This document shows positions 1-5,347 of a DNA stretch of 5,347 nt, one piece after another. The number at the start of each line of letters is the position of its first letter. Position 1 is the stretch's first letter. The stretch is from Beijerinckiaceae bacterium (lineage in GTDB: Bacteria; Pseudomonadota; Alphaproteobacteria; Rhizobiales; Beijerinckiaceae). The notes beneath the pieces are model-generated. The model had not been told where the DNA came from, did no database searches, and saw nothing but the letters and a program-made list of their open reading frames with translations. The position numbers and the translations under genes are program-made. Where the stretch lies: assembly GCA_947455285.1 (NCBI GenBank), contig CANGOK010000223.1:1-5347 (forward strand). Direction: 5' to 3'.

Positions 1-248
1 ACCTTGGCGAATTTCTCGGACGGGGCGGCGCCGACGCGGGTCGAAAAGAGCGAGCCCGCAAGCTCTGGAAAAGCGGCTTCGATGGCCTCGTAGCGGCGAC
101 GCAGAGCGTCATACTCGGCGTCGGATATGACCGGCGCGTCTTCCTGATGGTAGCGGATGTCGTGGGCCTCAAGCTCGTCAGCGAGGCGCTTGTGCTCGGC
201 CCGCGCCTGACGGGGAGTGAGCTTGTCGATGGGGGTAGGCTGCGTCAT
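1..248 (-). CDS. ligA: NAD-dependent DNA ligase LigA, N-terminal part (cut by window edge)
   Basis: First 82 codons of the NAD+-dependent DNA ligase, which seals nicks during replication and repair with NAD+ as the adenylate donor. The visible part is the N-terminal domain Ia, which binds the NMN half of NAD+. The family pattern is clear: Y33-H34 in RYHQEDAP, then D43, Y46 and D47 in ISDAEYDAL, at the same spacing as the catalytically important Tyr/His/Asp/Tyr/Asp set of E. coli LigA. It ends in VGAAPSEKFAKV, the usual run into the adenylation domain. The catalytic KxDG lysine, OB fold, zinc finger, helix-hairpin-helix and BRCT domains lie outside the window. The ATG at 246-248 is the only ordinary start in frame before the recN stop. 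No Shine-Dalgarno sequence precedes it (the 14 bases before the ATG are pyrimidine-rich), so translation may depend on the upstream recN message. Identification is firm; the start is slightly less so. Confidence 0.95.
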   Translation of the reverse strand, partial: MTQPTPIDKLTPRQARAEHKRLADELEAHDIRYHQEDAPVISDAEYDALRRRYEAIEAAFPELAGSLFSTRVGAAPSEKFAK

Positions 249-296
249 GGAAAAGATGTAGCGCAGCCATTGCCGGGCGCAAAGACGCCGGGCGGC

Positions 297-1967
297 TTAA
301 CCCGCGCCTTGCAACAACTTACCCGCAGCGGCCCGCGCCTCGGCGGTGATTGTGGCGCCGGAGAGCATGCGCGCGATCTCCTCTTGCCGCGCCTCATCGA
401 CGAGCGGGGTGATTCGGGTGGCGACCCTTTTGCCCTTCTCGGCGGCGCCCTTGGCGATCTGGAAATGGCCGCCCGCACGCGCTGCGACCTGCGGAGCGTG
501 AGTTACGGCGAGCACCTGCACCCGCGAAGCGAGGCGCGCCAGCCGCTGGCCGATGGCGTCCGCGACAGCGCCCCCGACGCCCGTGTCGATCTCGTCGAAA
601 ACAAGGGTGGGCGCAGAGCCGCGATCAGCCAGCGCCACTTTCAGCGCCAGCATGAAACGGGCGAGTTCGCCGCCTGAAGCGACCTTCATCAAAGGCCCCG
701 GCCGCGTGCCCGGATTGGTCTGCACCCAGAACTCCACGCGATCGACGCCTTCAGGCGAAGCGGCGGCGGCCTCGCTCTCGATCACGGTCGAGAATTTGGC
801 GTTTTCGAGCTTGAGGGGCGGCAGTTCGCCGTTGACGGTCTTGTCGAGTTCGGCGGCGGCCTTCTTGCGCTTCGCCGATAGGGTCGCGGCGGCGGCGGTG
901 TAGCGCTTCTCAGCCTCAGCTGCGGCCTTGCCGAGCGCAGCAAGCCTCGCCTCGCCTGCGTCTAGTGAGGCGATGTCGTTCTCAAAGCGATCCGCCAAAG
1001 CAGGCAGTTCGTGGACAGGCACGCTATATTTGCGGGCGGCGGCGCGCAGGGCGAAGAGCCGCTCCTCCACGCGCTCGAGATCGCGCGGATCAAATCGCGC
1101 CTCGCGCAGCGCGCCGTCCATGGTCTGCGCGGCGGTCTCTAGCGCATCGAGCGCCAATGACAGCGCCTTGACCGACGGCTCGATGAGTTGCGGGGCCTGC
1201 GCGGCGCGACGCTCCAGACGCCGCTGCACCGAGGCGAGCATGGAGATGGGCGAATGATCGCCCGCTAGCGCCCCATGGGCCTCGCGCAGCTCGCCCGTGA
1301 CCTTCTCGGCCTGCATCATGGTGGTGCGGCTGGCGGCGAGACCCTCTTCCTCGTTGGGCTGGGCCGCGAGCTTTGAAAGCTCTTCGTGGGCGTGACGCAG
1401 ATAATCGGCGTCCTCGCGCGCCTTGGCGATGCGCTTTTCTTCCGCGTCAAGATCAGCCAAGGCCCGACGCCACGCGCCAAAGGTCTCGCGCGTCGCCGCC
1501 ACCTCTCCATTGAGGCCGCCGAAAGCATCGATCAAGGCGCGGTGGCGTACGGGATCGACAAGGGCGCGGTCGTCATGCTGCCCGTGGATCTCGACCAGCG
1601 CCACGCCGATCTCACGCATGGCCTGCACGCTGACCGGCTGATCGTTGACGAAGGCGCGGGTGCGGCCGTCAGCCATCTGCATGCGGCGCAGAATGAGGTC
1701 GCCGTCGATCACGAGATCATGGCGCGCGGCGGCGAGTAGAGCTGGATGGTTGAGAGGCAGATCAAAAGCCGCCGTCACTTGACCCTGCGCTTGGCCCTCG
1801 CGCACGAGCGAGCCATCGCCGCGCCCGCCGAGCGCCAACGAAAAAGCATCGAGCAAAATGGATTTGCCGGCGCCCGTTTCGCCCGTAAGCACGACGAGCC
1901 CCGACCCCAGCTGCAAATCCAGCCGATCGATCAGAACTATGTCACGGATCGAAAGCTGCGCCAGCAT
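297..1967 (-). CDS. recN: DNA repair protein RecN (SMC-like ATPase)
   Basis: A 556-residue RecN, the usual family length. RecN is a cytoplasmic SMC-like ATPase that acts in recombinational repair of double-strand breaks, thought to hold DNA ends or sister chromatids together. The N-terminal half of the ATPase head carries Walker A GETGAGKS (residues 29-36) after the typical opening MLAQLSIRDIVLIDRLDL. The middle, about 150-400, is Ala/Glu/Lys-rich and predicted helical, fitting the short antiparallel coiled coil. The C-terminal half has the ABC signature ASGGE (430-434), Walker B TLVFDEIDTG (454-463, D458 and E459) and the H-loop histidine in VTHAPQ (H490). All ATPase motifs are intact. It starts 12 bases after the bamD stop with no clear Shine-Dalgarno, which suggests translational coupling. 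No LexA box was recognised near it; any damage control would have to act on an upstream promoter. The stop is TAA at 297-299. Confidence 0.97.
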   Translation of the reverse strand: MLAQLSIRDIVLIDRLDLQLGSGLVVLTGETGAGKSILLDAFSLALGGRGDGSLVREGQAQGQVTAAFDLPLNHPALLAAARHDLVIDGDLILRRMQMADGRTRAFVNDQPVSVQAMREIGVALVEIHGQHDDRALVDPVRHRALIDAFGGLNGEVAATRETFGAWRRALADLDAEEKRIAKAREDADYLRHAHEELSKLAAQPNEEEGLAASRTTMMQAEKVTGELREAHGALAGDHSPISMLASVQRRLERRAAQAPQLIEPSVKALSLALDALETAAQTMDGALREARFDPRDLERVEERLFALRAAARKYSVPVHELPALADRFENDIASLDAGEARLAALGKAAAEAEKRYTAAAATLSAKRKKAAAELDKTVNGELPPLKLENAKFSTVIESEAAAASPEGVDRVEFWVQTNPGTRPGPLMKVASGGELARFMLALKVALADRGSAPTLVFDEIDTGVGGAVADAIGQRLARLASRVQVLAVTHAPQVAARAGGHFQIAKGAAEKGKRVATRITPLVDEARQEEIARMLSGATITAEARAAAGKLLQGAG

Positions 1968-1979
1968 GGCGGTCGCTGT

Positions 1980-2855
1980 TCAGCCGAGGCCGATTTTCTT
2001 GAAGCTTCTGGAAATCCAGGAGCCCTTGTCCTCGTTGGGCTCAAGCCCGCCGCCCTTCAGGAGCGCGAAAGCGTCCTTGTACCACTGGCTGTCAGGGTAA
2101 TTGTGGCCGAGAACGGCGGCCGCAGTCTGCGCCTCGTTCACGATGCCCAGCGCCAGATAGGCTTCAGTCAGGCGAAAGAGCGCTTCTTCTACGTGGCGGG
2201 TCGTCTGATATTTGCCGACGACGTCGCGGAAACGATTGACCGCCGCCGTGTAATTCTTGCGCGTCAGATAGAAGCGGCCGACAGACATTTCCTTGCCTGC
2301 GAGCTGATCGCGCGTGACCTGGATCTTGTACTTCGAGTCCTCAGTATATTCGGACTTCGGATATTTTTCGACGAGCGAGACGAAGAGATTCAGCGCCTTC
2401 TCAGCGCGTTCCTGATCGCGCGAGATGTCCGGCACCTGATTGTAATAAGACATGGCCGCCAGATACATGGCGTAAGGCGCATCGGGCGACGACGGATAGA
2501 GGCCGATATAACGCTGCGCAGTGGCGATGGCGTCATCATACTGGCCGCCCTGATATTGCGCATAGGTCTGCATGATCAGGCCTTTGCGCGAATGAGTGGA
2601 GAACGGATACTGCTTCTCCAACTCGCCGAATTTCTTTGACGCGCCCTCGCTGTCGCCCTTCTGCAGACGCGCAAGGCCCTGATCGTAGATCTGGTCGGCG
2701 GGCTCGTCTGGGAGGAGCTTCGTCTCGTATTTCTCGCCGCCGAAGGGGTTGAGGGATTCGAGCGTGGAGCAACCCGCAACAGACAGGGCGAGCGCCGCCG
2801 CCAGCGTGACACGCAGCAGGCGGGCCGAGGACTCAATCTTAGGGGCGCAGATCAT
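1980..2855 (-). CDS. bamD: Outer membrane protein assembly factor BamD (lipoprotein)
   Basis: A 291-residue BamD (ComL/YfiO family), the essential lipoprotein that works with BamA to fold beta-barrel proteins into the outer membrane. It has a lipoprotein signal peptide: basic residues K6, R12 and R15, a hydrophobic stretch, then the lipobox SVAGC with the lipidated cysteine at residue 29. No Asp follows that Cys (next is Ser), consistent with sorting to the outer membrane. Five TPR-like helix pairs follow at about 53-84, 87-121, 124-166, 189-217 and 221-254, each ending in a turn such as KQYP, GLYP, EKYP or HNYP. The tail SWISRSFKKIGLG is short and basic. I chose the ATG at 2855. A TTG at 2879 gives an 8-residue longer form but has no ribosome site and makes an unusual signal peptide, while the ATG has a weak GCGAG about 8 bases upstream. 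It probably heads a bamD-recN-ligA operon. Confidence 0.95.
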   Translation of the reverse strand: MICAPKIESSARLLRVTLAAALALSVAGCSTLESLNPFGGEKYETKLLPDEPADQIYDQGLARLQKGDSEGASKKFGELEKQYPFSTHSRKGLIMQTYAQYQGGQYDDAIATAQRYIGLYPSSPDAPYAMYLAAMSYYNQVPDISRDQERAEKALNLFVSLVEKYPKSEYTEDSKYKIQVTRDQLAGKEMSVGRFYLTRKNYTAAVNRFRDVVGKYQTTRHVEEALFRLTEAYLALGIVNEAQTAAAVLGHNYPDSQWYKDAFALLKGGGLEPNEDKGSWISRSFKKIGLG

Positions 2856-2993
2856 GCCAAACTCGCAGCCAGCGTTCAAAGGGATCGGACGGATCGGTCA
2901 CGCAAACCGGTATGTCCCGCTATTTAGCGCAAACAAGACGGAAACGCCACCGCAGTCCACGCTTCCAAGTCTCCACCTTCTGCAGACAGTCAC

Positions 2994-3021
2994 ATTATGG
3001 CCGGAGCAAGTCAGGGATGAA
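2994..3021 (-). promoter_or_regulatory. Candidate promoter for bamD-recN-ligA
   Basis: On the minus strand CATAAT (2999-2994) matches five of six bases of the -10 consensus. The best -35 at 16 bases spacing is TTCATC (3021-3016), only three of six. Transcription would begin near 2987 and leave a leader of about 130 bases before the bamD ATG. The -10 is suggestive but the -35 is poor, so this is tentative. Confidence 0.3.
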
Positions 3022-3038
3022 GGCTCACGCGATTTTCA

Positions 3039-3088
3039 GCAGGGAATATGACCCCTGCGTCACGCATGCCACAGAGCGCTCTGCGTCA
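3039..3088. repeat. Cluster of short inverted and direct repeats after lpxC
   Basis: Fifty bases contain four interlocking symmetries: GCAGGG/CCCTGC with an 8-base loop (3039-3058), TGCGT-C-ACGCA (3056-3066), a perfect 12-base palindrome CAGAGCGCTCTG (3072-3083), and a direct repeat CTGCGTCA (3055-3062 and 3081-3088) spaced 26 bases start to start. It starts 5 bases past the lpxC stop. It could be a 3'-end structure of lpxC mRNA or an operator for bamD; no U-run follows to make it a classic terminator. Confidence 0.55.
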
Positions 3089-3093
3089 GTCGC

Positions 3094-4017
3094 TCAAACC
3101 GCGCGCAAAGCAAGGCCGAGTTCGGCGCGGGGGGCTTCGCGACGGGGCTGCGCTTCGATGATCTGATAATTGGCGCGATCGGCGAACAGGGCCTCGAGCA
3201 CCGACACATTCATCTTGTGGCCGCCGCAGAAGGAACGGTAGCAGCCGATGATGGGCGAACCGGCCAGCGCCAGATCGCCGATGGCGTCCAGCGTCTTGTG
3301 GCGCACGAATTCGTCGGCGTAACGCAGGCCGCCCGGGTTCACGACCTTGTCCCCATCGAGGGCGACCGTGTTTTCGAGCGAGGCGCCAAGGGCGAACCCG
3401 GCCTTCCAGAGACGCTCGACATCGGCGAGGAAGCCGAAGGTGCGGGCGCGGGAGATCTCGCGGCGGAAATTCGCAGGATCGAGGTCGATCACCTTTTTCT
3501 GGCGGCCGATGGCGCCGGTGGCGAAATCGATCTCGACTTCGAGGCGGAAGCCACGGTCGGCGGGGCGCAACTCCGAGAAGGAGCGGCCGTTCTCGATGCG
3601 GACGGGCTTCAACACCTTGATATAGCGGCGCGAGGCGGACTGCTGAACGAGGCCGACCTGATCGATGGCCTCGACGAAGGCGGCGGCAGAACCGTCCATG
3701 ATCGGTAGCTCGGGCCCATCGACCTCCACGATGGCGTTGTCGACGCCAAGACCGGAGAAGGCGGCCAGCAGATGTTCGACGGTCGACACCGACTCGCCCT
3801 GCGCGCCGAGGACCGTGCAAAGCTCAGTCATGGAGACGTGAGAATATTTAGCCTCAATCATCCGCTCGCGACCGCCGGACAGGCCGGTGCGCAGGAAGCT
3901 GACGCCAGAATTAGGCTCGGAGGGATGGATGACGAGACGGGCCGGAGCGTTCGAGTGAACACCCGCGCCGGACAGAACGATGCGCTCACGCAAGGTCGTC
4001 TGCTTCGCTGCAATCAT
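3094..4017 (-). CDS. lpxC: UDP-3-O-acyl-N-acetylglucosamine deacetylase LpxC
   Basis: A 307-residue LpxC, the zinc-dependent cytoplasmic deacetylase that removes the acetyl group from UDP-3-O-acyl-GlcNAc, the committed step of lipid A synthesis. Zinc ligands are in place by motif: H82 in STVEHLLAAFSGLGVDN, and H240 and D244 in RHKTLDAIGD. The general base E81 precedes H82, K241 follows H240, and the catalytic H267 sits in CGGHKMN. The conserved ARTFGF loop is at about 191-196. Length matches the family (about 300). The ATG at 4017 is preferred: a strong purine site AAGAAGAG lies 10 bases upstream, whereas the GTG at 4026 would leave only one base between site and start. The C-terminus ends hydrophobically in LALRAV. 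LpxC turnover is controlled by C-terminal proteolysis in enterobacteria, and Lon has been implicated in alphaproteobacteria, but no degron can be proved from sequence. It follows ftsZ after a 329-base gap holding a terminator, so it likely has its own promoter. Confidence 0.97.
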   Translation of the reverse strand: MIAAKQTTLRERIVLSGAGVHSNAPARLVIHPSEPNSGVSFLRTGLSGGRERMIEAKYSHVSMTELCTVLGAQGESVSTVEHLLAAFSGLGVDNAIVEVDGPELPIMDGSAAAFVEAIDQVGLVQQSASRRYIKVLKPVRIENGRSFSELRPADRGFRLEVEIDFATGAIGRQKKVIDLDPANFRREISRARTFGFLADVERLWKAGFALGASLENTVALDGDKVVNPGGLRYADEFVRHKTLDAIGDLALAGSPIIGCYRSFCGGHKMNVSVLEALFADRANYQIIEAQPRREAPRAELGLALRAV

Positions 4018-4027
4018 ACCATTCACA

Positions 4028-4035
4028 CTCTTCTT
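4028..4035 (-). promoter_or_regulatory. Ribosome binding site of lpxC
   Basis: The minus strand reads AAGAAGAG, the best Shine-Dalgarno-like run in the window. It ends 10 bases before the ATG at 4017 and only 1 base before the GTG at 4026. The spacing decides the start in favour of the ATG. Confidence 0.65.
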
Positions 4036-4066
4036 GACGTGCGGCGGGAGGAGCCGGACGCTTCAA

Positions 4067-4127
4067 GGACTCAACCGGAATATGGGTCCGGTTCAACTCC
4101 GACCATCAAGCGGGAGACCCTTTGATG
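4067..4127 (-). other. Two tandem hairpins in the lpxC leader
   Basis: The first inverted repeat is CATCAA/TTGATG (4104-4109 with 4122-4127) with an inner GGG/CCC (4112-4114 with 4118-4120) and a 3-base loop. The second is AACCGGA/TCCGGTT (4073-4079 with 4087-4093) with a 7-base loop and an extra GGA/TCC pair outside (4067-4069 with 4098-4100). Both lie 50-110 bases before the lpxC start and could be RNA leader structure or protein-binding palindromes. The inner part of the first pairs slightly better in plus-strand RNA, so the palindrome could act as DNA. No known riboswitch was recognised. Confidence 0.4.
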
Positions 4128-4174
4128 CGCCGGATTACGTGGCCGACTCAGGCTGCGCCGTTCGAACCGTGGCG

Positions 4175-4202
4175 AAAATACGCCGGCGTGGCGGCAGCGC
4201 AA
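4175..4202 (-). promoter_or_regulatory. Weak candidate promoter for lpxC
   Basis: On the minus strand TTGCGC (4202-4197) and TATTTT (4180-4175) are separated by 16 bases. The first shares only TTG with the consensus -35; the second matches four of six -10 positions. It lies about 160 bases upstream of the lpxC ATG, downstream of the ftsZ terminator. This is a guess from position and loose match; the AT-rich patch at 4255-4290 is an alternative site. Confidence 0.25.
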
Positions 4203-4290
4203 AATCACGCTTTCTTACTGTGTGTAACATCTCCGGTCGGCCGGACTTCTGCGGCAGATTTTTTAATAAATCGTTCATTTTCAATGAAAT

Positions 4291-4316
4291 AGGCGCCCCG
4301 ATTGCTCGGGACGCCT
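4291..4316 (-). terminator. Hairpin terminator downstream of ftsZ
   Basis: A 26-base hairpin begins 31 bases after the ftsZ stop. On the minus strand the RNA would be an 11-bp stem (AGGCGUCCCGA with UCGGGGCGCCU) capped by a GCAA tetraloop of the stable GNRA type. One pair is G-U in the minus-strand RNA but would be a C/A mismatch in plus-strand RNA, so the stem fits ftsZ transcription. Only a weak, interrupted U-rich stretch (AUUUCAUU) follows, so it may be a partial terminator or a 3'-end stabiliser rather than a strong stop. Confidence 0.75.
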
Positions 4317-4346
4317 GGATTTCGCGTAACAGCGCACAGGGCGGCT

Positions 4347-5347
4347 TCAGTTCGCCTGGCGCCGCAGGAACGCCGGAATCTCCAGCTGATCCTCTTCCGA
4401 ATTGCGCACGGGAGGCGCCATCCGGGCCTGCGGGGGCTCCGCATAGGCGGGGGCCTGCACGGGAGCGACGGGGCGCTTGGCGAATTCCGCGTGGACGGGG
4501 CTCGGAGCGACCGGACGGGCCGCGACCGGCGCAGGAGCCGCCTGACGGGGAGCTTCGACCTGCGGGGCTTCCTGACGGCTCATGCCGAAAGCGGCGAGAC
4601 GATCAAGCAGGGTGCGGCGCTTGGTGTCGGGGGTCTCGGCCTGGCCACGCTGGGCGCGCAGCTGGTTCTGACCCGGCAGCGGCAGCTCGTCGATGGTGGG
4701 CATGCGCGGAGCGCGCATCGGCTGCTCGGCGACCGGCGGGATGAAGTGGGCCGGGTGAGCGGGGTGCGCTTCCTGCACAGGGGCCTGCATCGGCTCGGCA
4801 TAGGCCATGGGACGCGGCGCGGGCTGCGGCTGGGCCATGGGCTGAGCGGCGACCGGAGCGGGGGCGGGAGCCGGAGCGGGCTGGTAATAGGCCGCGGGGG
4901 CGGCTTCATAGGCCTGCGGCTGCTCGGCGACGACCTCGGCCGGCGCGGGCTGACGGGGGGCGGCGACGGCGCGCAGCTTCTGGGCTGCTTCCGCAGCGGC
5001 GCGGGCCTCGTTGGCGGCGACTTCGCGGGCGTTCAGGGGATGGTCGATGCCGGTGGCGACGACCGAAACGCGGATGAGGCCGGTCATCGACTCGTCGAAG
5101 GTGGCGCCGAGGATGATGTTGGCGTCCTCGTCGACTTCCTGACGGATGCGGCTCGCCGCCTCGTCGACTTCGTAAAGGGTGAGGTCGCTGCCGCCGGTGA
5201 TCGAGATCAGCAGGCCGCGCGCGCCCTTCATGGAGACCTCGTCGAGCAGCGGGTTGGCGATGGCGGCCTCGGCGGCGAGGATCGCGCGGTTGTCGCCAGA
5301 GGACTCGCCGGTGCCCATCATGGCCTTGCCCATCTCGCGCATGATCG
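4347..5347 (-). CDS. ftsZ: Cell division protein FtsZ, C-terminal 333 residues (5' end outside window)
   Basis: The 3' part of ftsZ, the tubulin-like GTPase that forms the division ring. The frame is open to the window edge. The first visible residues, IMREMGKAMMGTGE, follow directly after the T7 synergy loop of the family, so the GTP-binding domain is off the window. Counting from the Met at 5342, residues 1-98 are the C-terminal tubulin-like domain (GARGLLISITGG, TGLIRVSVVATGID). Residues about 100-316 form a very long, mostly disordered linker rich in Pro, Ala and Gln, interrupted by a conserved-looking island at about 211-254. The end, EDQLEIPAFLRRQAN (317-331), is the C-terminal peptide that binds membrane tethers and other partners in the ring. 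The inferred full length is about 545 residues, long like other Hyphomicrobiales FtsZ. The Met at 5342 is internal and is not a start. Confidence 0.97.
   Translation of the reverse strand, partial: IMREMGKAMMGTGESSGDNRAILAAEAAIANPLLDEVSMKGARGLLISITGGSDLTLYEVDEAASRIRQEVDEDANIILGATFDESMTGLIRVSVVATGIDHPLNAREVAANEARAAAEAAQKLRAVAAPRQPAPAEVVAEQPQAYEAAPAAYYQPAPAPAPAPVAAQPMAQPQPAPRPMAYAEPMQAPVQEAHPAHPAHFIPPVAEQPMRAPRMPTIDELPLPGQNQLRAQRGQAETPDTKRRTLLDRLAAFGMSRQEAPQVEAPRQAAPAPVAARPVAPSPVHAEFAKRPVAPVQAPAYAEPPQARMAPPVRNSEEDQLEIPAFLRRQAN

Larger units (their letters stand above)
2856..3093. other. 238-base lpxC-bamD intergenic region
   Basis: No gene is supported here. In the direction of bamD it contains, near the lpxC stop, a cluster of short inverted and direct repeats (3039-3088), a candidate -10 element (2994-2999), a 12-base palindromic element CGCTA-TT-TAGCG (2918-2929), and a 7-base direct repeat GGATCGG at 2882-2888 and 2891-2897. 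No strong U-tract terminator is visible after lpxC, so read-through from lpxC into bamD is possible. Confidence 0.8.
4018..4346. other. 329-base ftsZ-lpxC intergenic region
   Basis: No convincing gene lies here. Read toward lpxC, it holds the ftsZ terminator hairpin (4291-4316), an AT-rich patch (about 4255-4290) that contrasts with the GC-rich surroundings, a small GC hairpin TCCGG-CCGA-CCGGA (4232-4245), a weak promoter-like pair, two leader hairpins (4104-4127 and 4067-4100) and the lpxC ribosome site. Two GANTC sites, the target of the cell-cycle methylase CcrM of alphaproteobacteria, lie at 4145-4149 and 4068-4072. GANTC also occurs about ten times elsewhere in the window, so this alone is not strong evidence of cell-cycle control. 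A 47-codon minus-strand frame (4135-4278) uses TTA and AGA codons unlike the real genes and was not accepted. Confidence 0.8.

Noticed and set aside
272..294. Direct repeat GCCGGGCG (272-279, 287-294) between recN and ligA as a possible terminator.
   Set aside because: The copies are direct, not inverted. The only inverted pairing is a 4-bp GGCG/CGCC stem with no U-run.
147..677. A 176-codon plus-strand open frame opposite ligA and recN.
   Set aside because: Antisense shadow of two clear genes; no recognisable domain.
1746..2639. A 297-codon plus-strand open frame antisense to recN and bamD.
   Set aside because: It is opposite two well-supported genes, has no family resemblance and no ribosome site, and GC-rich coding DNA commonly leaves long open antisense frames.
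3086..3820. A 244-codon minus-strand frame inside lpxC.
   Set aside because: Extremely Arg/Pro-rich out-of-frame reading of lpxC, whose own frame has every catalytic residue.
4081..4107. T-arm-like run GGTTCAACTCC on the plus strand, suggesting a tRNA.
   Set aside because: The stem around the loop pairs at only three of five positions and no D arm, anticodon arm or acceptor stem can be built. The bases belong to a leader inverted repeat.
4068..4149. Two GANTC (CcrM) sites before lpxC as evidence of cell-cycle control.
   Set aside because: GANTC occurs about ten more times in the window, mostly inside genes, so two in 329 bases is not a clear enrichment.
4135..4278. A 47-codon minus-strand frame (MNDLLKNLPQKSG...) in the ftsZ-lpxC gap.
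   Set aside because: It has no Shine-Dalgarno site, starts in the AT-rich patch right after the terminator, and uses TTA and AGA codons unlike the neighbouring genes. A leader peptide cannot be fully excluded.
3980..4744. A 254-codon plus-strand open frame across the ftsZ-lpxC gap.
   Set aside because: It runs through the terminator and antisense to the FtsZ linker; composition is Arg/Gly/Pro-rich with no domain.
4840..4890. GC-rich repeated units such as GCCGGAGCGGG in ftsZ as a possible repeat element.
   Set aside because: They encode the Pro/Ala-rich linker and reflect low-complexity coding, not an inserted repeat.

Overview
The window reads as an ordinary, GC-rich alphaproteobacterial chromosome segment, most likely from the order Hyphomicrobiales (Rhizobiales). 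The basis is gene order and protein signatures: a very long Pro/Ala/Gln-rich FtsZ linker, an FtsZ tail ending in IPAFLRRQAN, and the chain ftsZ-lpxC-bamD-recN-ligA with every gene on the minus strand. A Methylocystaceae/Beijerinckiaceae-like host is possible, but the sequence alone cannot settle the family.

Layout in the direction of transcription (right to left): the 3' 60% of ftsZ (4347-5347, 5' end outside the window); a 329-base gap (4018-4346) with a hairpin terminator next to ftsZ, an AT-rich patch and two leader hairpins before lpxC; lpxC (3094-4017); a 238-base gap (2856-3093) dense in short inverted and direct repeats; bamD (1980-2855); recN (297-1967) after only 12 bases; and the first 82 codons of ligA (1-248) after 48 more bases. 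bamD, recN and ligA look like one transcription unit. lpxC and ftsZ may each have their own signals.

The genes tie cell division (FtsZ ring) to outer-membrane building (LpxC, the committed step of lipid A synthesis; BamD, the lipoprotein of the beta-barrel assembly machine) and then to DNA repair and replication (RecN, NAD-dependent ligase). The order is the distal end of the division/cell-wall cluster as found in many alphaproteobacteria. All five proteins carry their family motifs and none is broken within the visible sequence.

I found no mobile element, CRISPR array, tRNA, rRNA or unknown gene system. The parts worth a second look are the two intergenic regions, the conserved island inside the FtsZ linker, and start-codon choices for lpxC and bamD.
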